64,000 bases of DNA from Candidatus Synechococcus calcipolaris G9. Its GTDB lineage: Bacteria; Cyanobacteriota; Cyanobacteriia; Thermosynechococcales; Thermosynechococcaceae. The stretch lies in NCBI RefSeq assembly GCF_029582805.1, contig NZ_JAKKUT010000002.1, forward strand, positions 582,001-646,000. Reading direction: 5' to 3'. The notes under the pieces are model-generated. The model did not search any database. It was not told where the DNA came from and was given only the letters and a program-made list of their open reading frames with translations. Of the stretch, positions 7,686-16,804 are shown piece by piece (within the stretch, counting starts at the first letter, position 1; each line of letters begins with the position of its first letter). The translations under genes and the position numbers were made by a program.

Positions 7686-8106
7686 CTGCCGAACAAAAAG
7701 CTGTTTTTCTGACCATAGGTCAGTAGCTGTGGCAATTGTGCAACAGTCAGGCAAGCCGATCAGCCAAGTCGCCAGGAAATGGGTTTGACAGAAAGTGCCC
7801 TACGCCAATGGGTTAAACAAGCAACCATTGACCAGAGTGGTGGCAACCAAGGATCATTGACCACGCAGGAACTGACGGCATTACGCAAAGACTTGAAGCG
7901 CGTCGAGATGGAGCGTGATTTCCTAAAAAAGCCGCAGCCTTCTTTGCACGGGAGAGCTACGACCCTATAAGCTAATCCATGCCCAGAAGGCACATTTTCC
8001 CATCAGCCTGATGTGCCAGGTCTTAAAGCAATCGAGGAGTGGCTATTATGCCTGGTGCAACCGACCATTATCACCCCGAGGTAAGGAGAATGAGACATTG
8101 CGCTGA

Positions 8107-8400
8107 AGAACACCGCCGAGGTCAGATTGATTACTCTCACCTTTTTTAGGCGTTGAATCGTTGTGGATTTATTGCCAAAGGCTTCTAAAAAGGCAAACGG
8201 AAATGTTTCTGGGGCAACGGGGGCTGCGGCTAGGTTAGATAACCGCTTCTTCAATCTCAACGGCATTCATGGCCCCACTACCCGCTCATCATGCTCTAGC
8301 ATTAACGCTATGCCACCAGTGGCTTCAGTGCCCCATGGACAATCTTGGCTATATCTTACCTGAAACTATTGATATTTCTAAGGCTTAGGGTTTTCTTGTC
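8107..8400. other. Degenerate sequence, nothing recognised
   Basis: Between the decayed IS3 remains and tRNA-Tyr no intact gene is seen. Short open stretches on both strands contain frequent stops. Given the setting it is probably further transposon debris, but I could not assign a family. Confidence 0.4.
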
Positions 8401-8404
8401 TTGA

Positions 8405-8486
8405 TGGGCCGGGCTGGATTCGAACCAGCGTAGGCGTAGCCAACGGATTTACAGTCCGCCCCCATTAACCACTCGGGCACCGACCC
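8405..8486 (-). tRNA. tRNA-Tyr (GTA)
   Basis: On the minus strand the gene starts GGGTCGG and ends CCGGCCC plus discriminator A; these form a 7-bp acceptor stem with one G-T pair. The anticodon loop CTGTAAA gives anticodon GUA (tyrosine). The T arm has GGTTCGAATCC, and a long variable arm marks it as a class II tRNA, as expected for bacterial tRNA-Tyr. CCA is not encoded. It lies next to the insertion-sequence scar; tRNA genes are frequent landing sites for mobile DNA. Confidence 0.95.
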
Positions 8487-8586
8487 TTTGATACCGATCT
8501 CTAATTCTATCAGACAATACTTTGATTGAACAGAATTATCAAAATTCCCAATGAACCCATAAATCACCCTTAGCCATGGGTCTGAG

Positions 8587-9741
8587 TCAGGCCTGAATCC
8601 TTTTTAGGATTTCTTCGCCCTGAGAACCAAGGGCAATCACCTGCCGCGATCGCCGAAATAGGAGACAGCCAACCCTGATGTTTATATGAGAGATGTTTGT
8701 TTGAGAGGGCCCCGTTGGGGAAGGCTGCCAATGGCGATGAATATACTCCAGACTGCGGGATTCCACATCCGTGGCGATCGCCCCAAAAACCTGTTGAGCC
8801 AAGGAAGTAGCCTTTTGCTGATCCCGCTGTTCCAAAAATTCTAGGGCCGCCTCCACCGTAGCGGAGGTATAGACCTGTTCCAGATCAGCCCCCGTCAGAC
8901 CAAATCGGGCGCAATAGGCCGTTAAAATTTCCTGGCGGGCATCGGCTAAATGGTGATGGGTATGGAATATCCCCCCCGCAAGTTTAATGAGTTTGCCATG
9001 GTAGCCCAGTAAAAGCAAAGAGGTGATCCCTGCCATAGCTGCCTCAACTAGGAGCGGCCCCAACCAGTTAGCCGTTTTTACACATAGCTCTGCTGGAATC
9101 CCCAGACGATGGGCCCGATCCAGTCCATTTTCACCAATGCAAAAGACAAGGGTTTGCTCAGTTAATGCCCGTTCACGGATCTGTTGGCAAAAGGTCTCCA
9201 GTTGCTCTGGGGCACTTAAGGGCTGGGAAATCCCTGAGGTTCCCAATAGAGACAGGCCCTCAACTACGCCAAAGGCCGCATTAGAGGTGCGCTCTGCCAA
9301 GGCGCGGCCCTGGGGCAAAATAATTGTCACCTGAATGTTTTGCTCCGGTTCTAAACGGGATGCTAAATTCGCCAGGAGTAACTCATGGGCATAGCTATAG
9401 ATGGCCGCATTCCCCGTAGCCTCAATGCGACCTAGCCCTTCTCCCCCCTGAAGTTGAATGGGTTCCGATTGCTGGGCAGACCCCCAGGCAACGCGCGCCC
9501 AAATGGGTGTATGGCGGGTTAAATCTAGATTGTCCCCAGGATCGCTATAGGTAATGGCCAGGCTACTGTTGTCATCTAGGGGTGCAACTTGGGCAATGGG
9601 GATCGTCACTATCTCCGCCGGATGAAGTAAATCCAGGGTGACTTGCTGGGGCAAACGGCGATGTCTTAGGCACTCCACCGCAGCGATCGCCGCCGCACAG
9701 GCAAAAACGGGCAATGTATAGCCCGACCGCGCAGGGGTCAA
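8587..9741 (-). CDS. cbiD: Cobalt-precorrin-5B (C1)-methyltransferase CbiD
   Basis: A 384-residue CbiD, which methylates C1 of the corrin ring in the anaerobic (early cobalt) branch of cobalamin synthesis. Family features include [17 protein letters not shown] at the N-terminus, an [13 protein letters not shown] segment, and [10 protein letters not shown] followed by the SAM-related [22 protein letters not shown]. Length is normal. It starts inside the aroQ stop (4-base ATGA overlap), so both are probably co-translated although their pathways are unrelated. It is one of several cobalamin-related genes in the window (cobT, nrdJ). Confidence 0.93.
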   Translation of the reverse strand: MTPARSGYTLPVFACAAAIAAVECLRHRRLPQQVTLDLLHPAEIVTIPIAQVAPLDDNSSLAITYSDPGDNLDLTRHTPIWARVAWGSAQQSEPIQLQGGEGLGRIEATGNAAIYSYAHELLLANLASRLEPEQNIQVTIILPQGRALAERTSNAAFGVVEGLSLLGTSGISQPLSAPEQLETFCQQIRERALTEQTLVFCIGENGLDRAHRLGIPAELCVKTANWLGPLLVEAAMAGITSLLLLGYHGKLIKLAGGIFHTHHHLADARQEILTAYCARFGLTGADLEQVYTSATVEAALEFLEQRDQQKATSLAQQVFGAIATDVESRSLEYIHRHWQPSPTGPSQTNISHINIRVGCLLFRRSRQVIALGSQGEEILKRIQA

Positions 9742-10184
9742 GGCTCCTGGCCCTGAAGATGGTGAATTAAGGCCCTCAATCCTAATAAATAACTATCTAA
9801 ACCAAAACCACAGATTTGGCCCAGACTGACGGCGGCTAAATAGGAATGATGGCGAAATGCTTCCCGCTGATGAATATTACTCAGATGAACTTCCACGGTC
9901 GGTAAACGCACCGCCGAGATCGCATCCCGCAGCGCCACACTGGTGTGGGTATAGGCCGCTGGATTAATTAAAATTCCTTGAAATACATCTGCTGCTGCCT
10001 GAATCCGATCCACCAGTTCCCCCTCATGGTTGGATTGATAGCAGGTGATCTCGCAGTGATACTCAGAGGCTAGCTTCGTCAACTCACCATTGATCTGCTC
10101 AAGGGTGAGATAACCATATATCTCAGGCTCACGTTTCCCCAACAGGTTTAAGTTAGGGCCATGGAGAACTAAAACGCTAGTCAA
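9738..10184 (-). CDS. aroQ: Type II 3-dehydroquinate dehydratase
   Basis: A 148-residue AroQ, the third enzyme of the shikimate pathway (3-dehydroquinate to 3-dehydroshikimate). Signatures: [19 protein letters not shown] at the N-terminus including the catalytic tyrosine, [29 protein letters not shown], and [18 protein letters not shown] with the active-site His. Full length. It is first in the aroQ-cbiD pair, with a 4-base overlap. Confidence 0.97.
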   Translation of the reverse strand: MTSVLVLHGPNLNLLGKREPEIYGYLTLEQINGELTKLASEYHCEITCYQSNHEGELVDRIQAAADVFQGILINPAAYTHTSVALRDAISAVRLPTVEVHLSNIHQREAFRHHSYLAAVSLGQICGFGLDSYLLGLRALIHHLQGQEP

Positions 10185-10264
10185 AGGCTTTGGTTAAATT
10201 TTGGCTAAGGGTATCTGGGATAAATATTCTGAAAGAGTTTTATTCAGCTTTTTTGAAATCATCC

Positions 10265-10390
10265 CTAGCGATGGCGCACAGGAATGGGAATGGGTTCTAA
10301 TTCTGGCTCAGGCTCTTGGCCATCAAGGAGTTCAATTAATTTTTTTAACCAAGATTTTAGAGTATCCAGAATAGTATCTAGGTAATCCAT
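10265..10390 (-). CDS. Small conserved-looking protein, 41 residues
   Basis: Too short for common ORF cut-offs, but the frame is clean. The protein begins MDYLDTILDTLKSWLKKL, an amphipathic helix with a TRP, and ends in an acidic-proline tail (PEPELEPIPIPVR) before HR. This helix plus PEPxPxPIPV tail recalls a family of tiny cyanobacterial proteins of unknown function; I recall the pattern but cannot check it. A GGGAG stands 13-17 bases upstream of the ATG. It lies between the aroQ promoter region and the next small gene on the same strand. Confidence 0.6.
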   Translation of the reverse strand: MDYLDTILDTLKSWLKKLIELLDGQEPEPELEPIPIPVRHR

Positions 10391-10659
10391 GAGTTAGATA
10401 AACTCCCGCAATAAGCTTGAAAGCGTGACTCATTGTGACTCTAGTACCAGATGAGTGAATTAAAACTCGGCTAGAGCATCCATTAAATCTAACCTAGCAT
10501 AATCCCTTTTGAATGACACTCCGTAATTCCACGTTAATCTCTACTTGCTTCTCCACAGACCCACTGCTAACGGCCGCCTTCACTCCCACTATACTCACTA
10601 TTGAGATGCCCACTATTAAGATAATGGACTCAGATAACCGGCAGCATTGAACAGGGGAC
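10391..10659. other. Intergenic stretch, no gene seen
   Basis: About 270 bases between two small minus-strand genes. No open frame with a start, no strong hairpin and no repeat was recognised. It presumably contains the promoter of the 41-residue gene. Confidence 0.4.
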
Positions 10660-10821
10660 TCAAGGGGAGGCGATCCAGGTGAGGTACGAGCATAAAATGC
10701 TTAAGGGTGCTGGTTGCAAGTCCCCCCGCCAATCTAAAAGTTGCACTAGGGCTAAATAACCCACACCCAGTAGCAGGGCGATCGCCCCGGTGACGATGGC
10801 CACCCACTTTGATCGATCCAT
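10660..10821 (-). CDS. Small single-span membrane protein, 53 residues
   Basis: A clean frame below usual length limits. It starts MDRSKWVAIVTGAIALLLGV, continues GYLALVQLLDWRGDLQPAP, and so has one transmembrane helix (about residues 7-27) and a short polar tail. The pattern MDRxKW, then TGxIAL, then LVQxLDxRG and PAP is one I associate with a conserved small cyanobacterial membrane protein of unknown function. The last dozen residues look atypical and could reflect a frameshifted or diverged end. It is divergent from the sugar permease gene, whose TTG start is only six bases away. Confidence 0.65.
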   Translation of the reverse strand: MDRSKWVAIVTGAIALLLGVGYLALVQLLDWRGDLQPAPLSILCSYLTWIASP

Positions 10822-10826
10822 AATGC

Positions 10827-11804
10827 TTGTCCCCTTTTCCTAATTTGTCCTTATCATTTGTCCGTTCTTCTAAGTTTTCCTTCCCCCTCGTATGTTTGGA
10901 GTGTCTAGCCTTGGATATTTCCCAGAAGATAAAACAAATAAGACTGATGCCCTATTTGTTCTTACTACCGGCCATGGTTCTTTTGACCCTAACGGTCTTC
11001 TGGCCAGCCCTTCAGGCATTTTATCTAAGTTTTACGCGCTATGAATACGATCTCACTCAGGCTCCAACCTGGGTCGGTCTAGCTAATTTTGAACGGCTGT
11101 TGCAGGATCAGGTCTTTTGGCAGACCCTTGGCAACACGATCCTTTACCTGATTTGCGTCGTTCCCCTGCTGGCGATCGCCCCCCTCGGGTTAGCCATCTT
11201 AGTCAATCAAACCTTACCAGGAATGCATTGGTTTCGGACGGCTTACTATACCCCCGTCATTATTTCCATGGTGGTGGCGGGTATTGCCTGGCGGTGGCTC
11301 TATGCCCAAAATGGTCTGTTCAATCAACTCCTGCAACAACTGGGTTGGATTGACACCGCCATTCCCTGGTTGACCAGTCCCGATCTCGCCCTGTTTAGTG
11401 TCATGGCAGTCACCGTATGGAAAGGCCTGGGCTACTACATGGTCATTTACCTGGCCGGACTTCAGGGTATATCTGCGGATCTCTACGAAGCCGCCGCCCT
11501 AGATGGCTCTGATGGTTGGGGTAAACATTGGGACATTACCCTTCCCTTGATGCGGCCCTATCTCCTATTAGTGGGTGTGATTTCGGCTATTTCTGCGACG
11601 AAGGTTTTTGAAGAAGTCTATATCATGACCCAAGGCGGGCCCCTCAATAGCTCCAAAACCATTGTGTACTATCTCTACGAACGGGCCTTTCAGGATTTGG
11701 AAATCAGCTACGCTTGCACCATTGGCTTAGTACTATTTATCCTCATTTTCTCTTTCTCTGTGATTAACCTCAAACTTGGCCAGGGGCGGAATCTGTCCCT
11801 TTAG
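10827..11804 (+). CDS. ABC sugar transporter permease (MalF/UgpA type)
   Basis: A membrane protein of the binding-protein-dependent sugar permease family, with about six transmembrane helices starting at LMPYLFLLPAMVLLTLTVFWP. The EAA loop reads YEAAALDGSDGWGKHWDITLPL near residue 230, which docks the ATPase. The start is uncertain: the TTG at 10827 gives 325 residues, but later TTG codons (for example before DISQKIKQ) would give a more typical N-terminus. The binding protein, second permease and ATPase are not in the window. In cyanobacteria such orphan permeases often serve glucosylglycerol, trehalose or other sugars; the substrate is unknown here. Confidence 0.85.
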   Translation: MSPFPNLSLSFVRSSKFSFPLVCLECLALDISQKIKQIRLMPYLFLLPAMVLLTLTVFWPALQAFYLSFTRYEYDLTQAPTWVGLANFERLLQDQVFWQTLGNTILYLICVVPLLAIAPLGLAILVNQTLPGMHWFRTAYYTPVIISMVVAGIAWRWLYAQNGLFNQLLQQLGWIDTAIPWLTSPDLALFSVMAVTVWKGLGYYMVIYLAGLQGISADLYEAAALDGSDGWGKHWDITLPLMRPYLLLVGVISAISATKVFEEVYIMTQGGPLNSSKTIVYYLYERAFQDLEISYACTIGLVLFILIFSFSVINLKLGQGRNLSL

Positions 11805-11930
11805 CTGGTGAGACTTAAAATTTGCCCTAAAATTACCGTGCAAAAAGAGGCAAAACATAATACAATCCAGCCATCACATTGTTAATGTTTCTGTTACAGT
11901 CAGCCAGTTCATACCAGGGGTGTAAAGTCT

Positions 11931-12971
11931 GTGGGAGTTTTCAGTCGGTTATCACGGGACATTGGCATCGATCTCGGCACTGCCAATACATTGGTCTATG
12001 TTTCTGGTCGGGGTGTGGTGCTAGAGGAGCCATCGGTGGTGGCGATCGATCAAATCTCCAATCAACCCCTAGCCGTTGGGTCAGAAGCCAAACGGATGTT
12101 GGGTCGGACACCGGGTAATGTGGTGGCAGTACGTCCCCTACGGGATGGGGTCATTGCCGACTTTGAGCGAGCCGAACTCATGCTCAAGCATTTTATGCGA
12201 CAAGTTAATGGGGGCAAAAACCTGTTTGCGCCTCGGGTGGTCATTGGCATTCCCAGTGGGGTGACTGGGGTAGAACGTCGGGCCATCGAAGATGCCGCCC
12301 GTGGGGCCGGCGCCCGGGAAGTTTACCTGATTGATGAGCCAGTTGCAGCAGCCTTTGGGGCAGGTTTACCCGTTGAGGAACCCACCGGTAACATGATTGT
12401 GGACATTGGCGGCGGCACCACCGAAGTAGCTGTACTCAGTTTGCAGGGAACCGTACTCAGTGAATCAGTGCGGGTCGCCGGGGATGAAATTTCCGATTCC
12501 ATTGCCCAATACCTCAAGAAAGTTCATAACCTGATTATTGGGGAGCGCACCGCCGAGGATATTAAAATTCGCATTGGTTCGGCCTACCCCAACGAAGATT
12601 ACGACTCTGAGGGGATGGAAGTGCGGGGACTGCACCAACTGTCGGGCCTACCCCGTACCGTGATGATTAAGACGGCCGAGATCCGTGAAAGTATGTCCGA
12701 GCCTCTGTCCATGATTATTGAGGCCCTAAAACGTACCCTAGAGCGGACTCCGCCCGAATTGGCCGCAGATATTGTGGATCGGGGCATCATGTTGGCAGGA
12801 GGTGGGGCCCTCCTCCAGGGATTCGATACCTTAATTAGCCATGAAACGGGCATTGTCGTTCACATTGCACCGGATCCCCTTCGTTGTGTAGTGTTGGGAA
12901 CAGGCCGGGTTCTGGAGAACTTCAAGGAACTGGGTCGGGTCTTTGCGAGTCATGGGCCGTCGGCGGGTTAA
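11931..12971 (+). CDS. mreB: Rod shape-determining protein MreB
   Basis: A 346-residue actin-like ATPase that organises wall synthesis in rod-shaped cells. Motifs: phosphate-1 DIGIDLGTANTLVY, LIDEPVAAAFGAGL, phosphate-2 MIVDIGGGTTEVAVLS, and the adenosine motif MLAGGGALLQG. The start is a GTG at 11931. It leads mreB-mreC-mreD, with 6 bases to mreC. Its presence suggests an elongated cell. Confidence 0.98.
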   Translation: MGVFSRLSRDIGIDLGTANTLVYVSGRGVVLEEPSVVAIDQISNQPLAVGSEAKRMLGRTPGNVVAVRPLRDGVIADFERAELMLKHFMRQVNGGKNLFAPRVVIGIPSGVTGVERRAIEDAARGAGAREVYLIDEPVAAAFGAGLPVEEPTGNMIVDIGGGTTEVAVLSLQGTVLSESVRVAGDEISDSIAQYLKKVHNLIIGERTAEDIKIRIGSAYPNEDYDSEGMEVRGLHQLSGLPRTVMIKTAEIRESMSEPLSMIIEALKRTLERTPPELAADIVDRGIMLAGGGALLQGFDTLISHETGIVVHIAPDPLRCVVLGTGRVLENFKELGRVFASHGPSAG

Positions 12972-12977
12972 TCGTTT

Positions 12978-13745
12978 ATGGCCGTTTTACTACGCTGGTG
13001 GGGCCGTCATTGGGGGGCAGTTTTCTTTGCTGGGGTTGCCCTCGGTACCGCTTGGGTGATTAAAGAAACCAATGGGGCAGGCATTCGTGAACTCTATCGC
13101 TTACTGACCGTGCCGGTGCAGTCCAACATTCAGAGTGAAGAACAACTCATCCAAGCCCGTACTTGGCAGTTAGAGCAGCAACTCAATGAGGTTCGGTCTG
13201 AAAATGAACGCCTCCGCCAGCTATTAAATGTACCGGCGATCGCCCATCAAAACGCCCTTTTGGCCCCTGTCATTGGCCGGTCTGCGGCCCAATGGTGGCA
13301 ATCTATCCTCCTAGGTCAGGGGAGTCGTCAGGGGGTTGGCATTGGTGATGTGGTCATGGCTGATGGCGGATTGGTGGGTCGAATTACTAGTATTACCCCC
13401 AATACCAGCCGGGTTTTACTTTTGACGGATCCCTCCAGTCGCGTGGGAGTCATGGTCAGCCGTACCCGCCAGATGGGTATTTTACGGGGACAACTGGGGA
13501 ATGAAGTGATCATTGAATTCCTGGAAAAAGATCCCCAGGTGCAACCGAAAGATACTATCCTCACCTCTGCCTTGAGTAGTCTTTTTCCGGCGGGAATCCC
13601 CGTTGGCGAAGTCCAATCCGTAGAATTGAGTGATCCCACCCGTCCCCATGCCACTGTGCGCCTAGGGGCAGCCATTGACCGTTTAGAATGGGTAAAAATT
13701 CTGCCCCATGACAACTCCTCTGAGCCAGTTCTCGACCCTAACTAG
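12978..13745 (+). CDS. mreC: Rod shape-determining protein MreC
   Basis: A 255-residue MreC: one transmembrane helix (about residues 12-27), a coiled coil (about 45-75, EEQLIQARTWQLEQQLNEV), then two beta domains with the family pattern VIGRSAAQWWQSILLGQGS and GLVGRITSITPNTSRVLLLTDPSS. It links MreB filaments to periplasmic wall enzymes. It follows mreB by 6 bases and its 3' end overlaps mreD by 38 bases if the first mreD ATG is used. Confidence 0.95.
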   Translation: MAVLLRWWGRHWGAVFFAGVALGTAWVIKETNGAGIRELYRLLTVPVQSNIQSEEQLIQARTWQLEQQLNEVRSENERLRQLLNVPAIAHQNALLAPVIGRSAAQWWQSILLGQGSRQGVGIGDVVMADGGLVGRITSITPNTSRVLLLTDPSSRVGVMVSRTRQMGILRGQLGNEVIIEFLEKDPQVQPKDTILTSALSSLFPAGIPVGEVQSVELSDPTRPHATVRLGAAIDRLEWVKILPHDNSSEPVLDPN

Positions 13746-14250
13746 AACCAGTCTCAATGCCCTAGTAACCCTAGGTTCTGTGGTTATCTGTGCCATGCTC
13801 ATGCTGGTGCGCCTACCCTACTGGCAATTTTTTAGCCCCGATTGGTTATTAATTTGGGTGGTGGTCTGGAGTGTGAAGCGATCGCCCTGGCAAGGATTCG
13901 TTGCCGGGGTTTGCCTCGGTTGGATTCAGGATGGTCTCAGTACCCACTATCCTAGTCATGCCCTATCTCTGGCGATCGTGGGGGGGCTAACGGGGTTGAT
14001 GCAAAAACAACGATTTATCTCAGAGGATTTTATTTCCATTGCTCTAATTGCCTTTGCCATGGCCATGATCAGTGAAACGATTAACGCTGCCCAGATTAGC
14101 CTTTTAACGGATATTTCCCTCCCAGAAATTTGGCAGCACCACCGTCAAATAGCCCTGAGTTCGGCCATTTTAAGTAGCCTATGGGCACCACTGATCTACG
14201 CGCCCCTAAATTTATGGTGGTCTTGGGTGCAGGAGAGTGACTTAGACTAG
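13708..14250 (+). CDS. mreD: Rod shape-determining protein MreD
   Basis: About 180 residues with four to five transmembrane segments, in the order mreB-mreC-mreD. The WLLIWVVVWSVKRSPWQGFVAGVCLGWIQDGLS segment fits cyanobacterial MreD. The ATG at 13708 lies 38 bases inside mreC; a later start is possible, since the first 20 residues are not conserved in character. MreD completes the MreBCD morphogenesis complex in the plasma membrane. Confidence 0.88.
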   Translation: MTTPLSQFSTLTRTSLNALVTLGSVVICAMLMLVRLPYWQFFSPDWLLIWVVVWSVKRSPWQGFVAGVCLGWIQDGLSTHYPSHALSLAIVGGLTGLMQKQRFISEDFISIALIAFAMAMISETINAAQISLLTDISLPEIWQHHRQIALSSAILSSLWAPLIYAPLNLWWSWVQESDLD

Positions 14251-14271
14251 TGAGTATTTAGACTAGTTAAT

Positions 14272-15378
14272 GTGATTCATGGTCATCATTTACGGGCCCA
14301 GGGGGAAGCTTGGTGTTCAACCCATCAGTTCCTTCAACCTGGAATCCTCTGTGTCTTGGGTTTCACGGCAACAGGACTCATTCCCGGCATTTCAGCGGCG
14401 GGCGCAACCCCCAGCGATCGCCAGTTTACCGCCCTAGCCGATGGCGAATTTTTATGCCATGGGCCGAGGGCCCATCCTCTCTATCCCTTACCGCCCCTAA
14501 CGGTGGGGGCATCTCCGGCATTGATTAGTCGTGCCGTGATTGCGGGCTTAGAATTACCCCTCTATGTTTTTGATGCCGGTTTACCCCGTCATTCTCTCCA
14601 GGGATTGATTGATTTAGGCGGGCAACCGGCCCAGTGCCTAACCAGTGGTCAAGCCCTTCCCCTCGATGGGGTTTGGCATCTCTGGCAACAGGGACTCAAG
14701 TGGGGAGAAACCCTGAGTGATCAACACCCTTGGCTTGTGATTGGGGAATGCGTGGTGGGTGGGACGACGACGGCCTTAGCTCTCTGTGAGGGCTTGGGTA
14801 TTTCCGGGCGCGATCGCATTGGCAGTAGCCACCGTCAGTGCAATCATCAGCAAAAGTGGCATATTGTCCAAAAAGGATTGGAGCAGGTTAGGGCTAAGAA
14901 TCCCGGCTATCTCCATCCCTTGGAGTGTGTGGCGGCCATTGGGGACCCGATGCAAGTGGTCATAGCTGGGATGGTTGTTGCCGCCAGTCAACGCTCAGGA
15001 GTTCTGTTAGCGGGCGGGAGTCAACTGTTGGTGGTGTATCAATTGGCCAAGGCGATCGCCCAGGTTGAGACCATTCCTTGGCAATCCGATGCTGTTGTTT
15101 TAGGCACGACGCGCTGGTTAGTAGCCGATACCACCGCCGCCATTCTCAGCCTAGCCCAGGAGATTGATCTACCCCTGATCACGACCCAACTAAACCTGAG
15201 TTCCTCAAAATTTGCAGCCCTACGGGCCTATGAAAAGGGATACGTTAAAGAAGGGGTGGGAGCCGGGGGATGCGCGATCGCTGCCTCTCTCTATGGTCAA
15301 TGGACTAACCCAACCCTCGTCGATCACATTGATCAAATTGCCAGCCAACAGCGGGCACAAACTAAGGTCAACGGCTAG
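14272..15378 (+). CDS. cobT: Nicotinate-nucleotide phosphoribosyltransferase, CobT-like (TIGR00303 type)
   Basis: A 368-residue member of the CobT-like family found in cyanobacteria and archaea, which makes the alpha-ribazole phosphate used for the lower ligand of cobalamin. Features: LPPLTVGASPALISRAV, VIGECVVGGTTTALALCEGLGI and GSSHRQCNHQQKW. The start is a GTG at 14272, 21 bases after mreD, so it may read through from that operon. It is shorter in similarity to classic CobT, and the activity is assigned by family. It belongs with cbiD and the B12-dependent nrdJ in this window. Confidence 0.8.
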   Translation: MIHGHHLRAQGEAWCSTHQFLQPGILCVLGFTATGLIPGISAAGATPSDRQFTALADGEFLCHGPRAHPLYPLPPLTVGASPALISRAVIAGLELPLYVFDAGLPRHSLQGLIDLGGQPAQCLTSGQALPLDGVWHLWQQGLKWGETLSDQHPWLVIGECVVGGTTTALALCEGLGISGRDRIGSSHRQCNHQQKWHIVQKGLEQVRAKNPGYLHPLECVAAIGDPMQVVIAGMVVAASQRSGVLLAGGSQLLVVYQLAKAIAQVETIPWQSDAVVLGTTRWLVADTTAAILSLAQEIDLPLITTQLNLSSSKFAALRAYEKGYVKEGVGAGGCAIAASLYGQWTNPTLVDHIDQIASQQRAQTKVNG

Positions 15379-15440
15379 AGTGAGAGATTGCCAGTTCCAG
15401 AAGAGTTAAAAATCAGTCACAGAAACTAAAGCAGAATATT

Positions 15441-16652
15441 ATGCCTGATACCATTCCCCATGTCCTAATTGTCGGAGCCGGCCCAACCGGTGCAACCCTG
15501 GCCCTCCTACTCCTGCAACGGGGTATCCAAGTAACCGTTGTGGAAGCGGCTAAGGATTTTCAGCGAGTCTTTCGCGGGGAAGGCCTTATGCCCAGTGGCC
15601 TAGAAGCCCTTGATCAGATGGGGCTAAGATCACTTTTAGCCACCGTTCCCCATCGTCCCCTCAATGGCTGGCAATTCATGCTGGGCGATCGCCGATTATT
15701 TACCGCCGCTGAACCCATGGACTGCCATTATCCCTGTACTTTAGTGTCTCAGCCAGCCCTGCTCACGGCCATCATTGACAAAGCCAAAGAATTTGATGCC
15801 TTTACCTTTTTGCCGGGGGTTGCCGTCAAGGACTTGTCTTGGCAGGGGGAACGCTGCACCGGAGTTGTTTTAGGGGATGGTGAAGCGATCAAAGCGGATT
15901 TGGTGATTGGAGCCGATGGTCGTAATTCAACGGTGCGAGATCGGGCCGGTTTAGAATTAAATACCCAACCGAAAACCTTTGATGTCCTTTGGTTTAAGCT
16001 ACCGGTGCATCCCCGCTTCATTGAAGAAAATATTTTTCTTTCGGTTCTCCGGGGCGATCGCGGCTTTAGTGTCTTCCATGGTGCAGAGGATGGCAAACTG
16101 CAATTGGCCTGGGTGCTATTTCCCGACGAAACTGGGGATTGGAAACACACCAACTGGTCAGAAACCCTAGCCAACGTTGCGCCCCATTGGTTAGCAGACC
16201 ACTTTCGCCAGTGTGGAGATGCCATTGAATCCCCCCGCCGTCTTTCCGTCGTGGTTGGCCACGCCCCCTGTTGGCATAAACCCGGACTCTTACTCCTCGG
16301 AGATGCGGCGCACCCCATGTCCCCGGTGCGGGCCCAAGGCATTAATATGGCCCTGCGGGATGTCATTGTAGCTGCCAACCACTTAGTCCCCCTGCTCCAG
16401 TCCGGCGCAGATCCAGGATCAATGGCTCAGGTTCTCAGCCAAATTCAGGACGAGCGGGAGCCAGAAATTATCCAAGCCCAGGAATTACAAATTCAAGAAG
16501 CCAGCCAAGGAGCCGGTTTGCGGAACAGCCCCCTCAAGCAATTCATCTTTCAGTTGTTCATTCCCCTCTTTCGGGATCAAGCGAGACAAGCCTGGATGGC
16601 GCGACAGATCCCCCTGCGTCAGGGAATCACTGAGGTTAACTTGCAGGTTTAA
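15441..16652 (+). CDS. FAD-dependent monooxygenase (PHBH/UbiH type)
   Basis: A 403-residue flavoprotein with the FAD dinucleotide motif VGAGPTGATLALLLLQRG at the N-terminus, the middle VIGADGRNSTVRDRAG (DG motif), and the GD motif GDAAHPMSPVRAQGINMALRD. This is the para-hydroxybenzoate hydroxylase-like group, which hydroxylates aromatic rings; relatives act in quinone synthesis or catabolism. The substrate cannot be told from sequence. It stands alone between cobT and nrdJ on the same strand. Confidence 0.85.
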   Translation: MPDTIPHVLIVGAGPTGATLALLLLQRGIQVTVVEAAKDFQRVFRGEGLMPSGLEALDQMGLRSLLATVPHRPLNGWQFMLGDRRLFTAAEPMDCHYPCTLVSQPALLTAIIDKAKEFDAFTFLPGVAVKDLSWQGERCTGVVLGDGEAIKADLVIGADGRNSTVRDRAGLELNTQPKTFDVLWFKLPVHPRFIEENIFLSVLRGDRGFSVFHGAEDGKLQLAWVLFPDETGDWKHTNWSETLANVAPHWLADHFRQCGDAIESPRRLSVVVGHAPCWHKPGLLLLGDAAHPMSPVRAQGINMALRDVIVAANHLVPLLQSGADPGSMAQVLSQIQDEREPEIIQAQELQIQEASQGAGLRNSPLKQFIFQLFIPLFRDQARQAWMARQIPLRQGITEVNLQV

Positions 16653-16804
16653 CAGGGCGTTTATCTAGTGCCCTTGATTCCCAGGCATCCGTCCACTACA
16701 CTACATCTAGGTTACCTTGGCTCACTAGAGATTTTAAGAAACGTTACTCAAAAAGGTTTCGGTCTCTCGGCTGCCTGTCCCCCTAAATTTTGGGTTAATT
16801 TCCT

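Larger units (their letters stand above)
6640..8096 (+). pseudogene. Decayed IS3-family transposase (orfA and start of orfB), interrupted by IS630
   Basis: Pieces of one IS3-family element flank the IS630 insertion. An ATG at 6697 encodes MTQKPRRTF, which after removing the insertion continues as TAEQKA, a typical IS3 OrfA start. After 7685 the coding resumes in broken frames: LTESALRQWVKQ, LRKDLKRVEMERDFLKK (OrfA end) and, in another frame, FPISLMCQVLKQSRSGYYAWCNR (OrfB start) up to a stop near 8106. The catalytic DDE part is missing. The outer left end lies near 6640, where GAAAAAAGTGGACAAAC resembles an IS3 terminal sequence. The element cannot be active. Confidence 0.8.
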
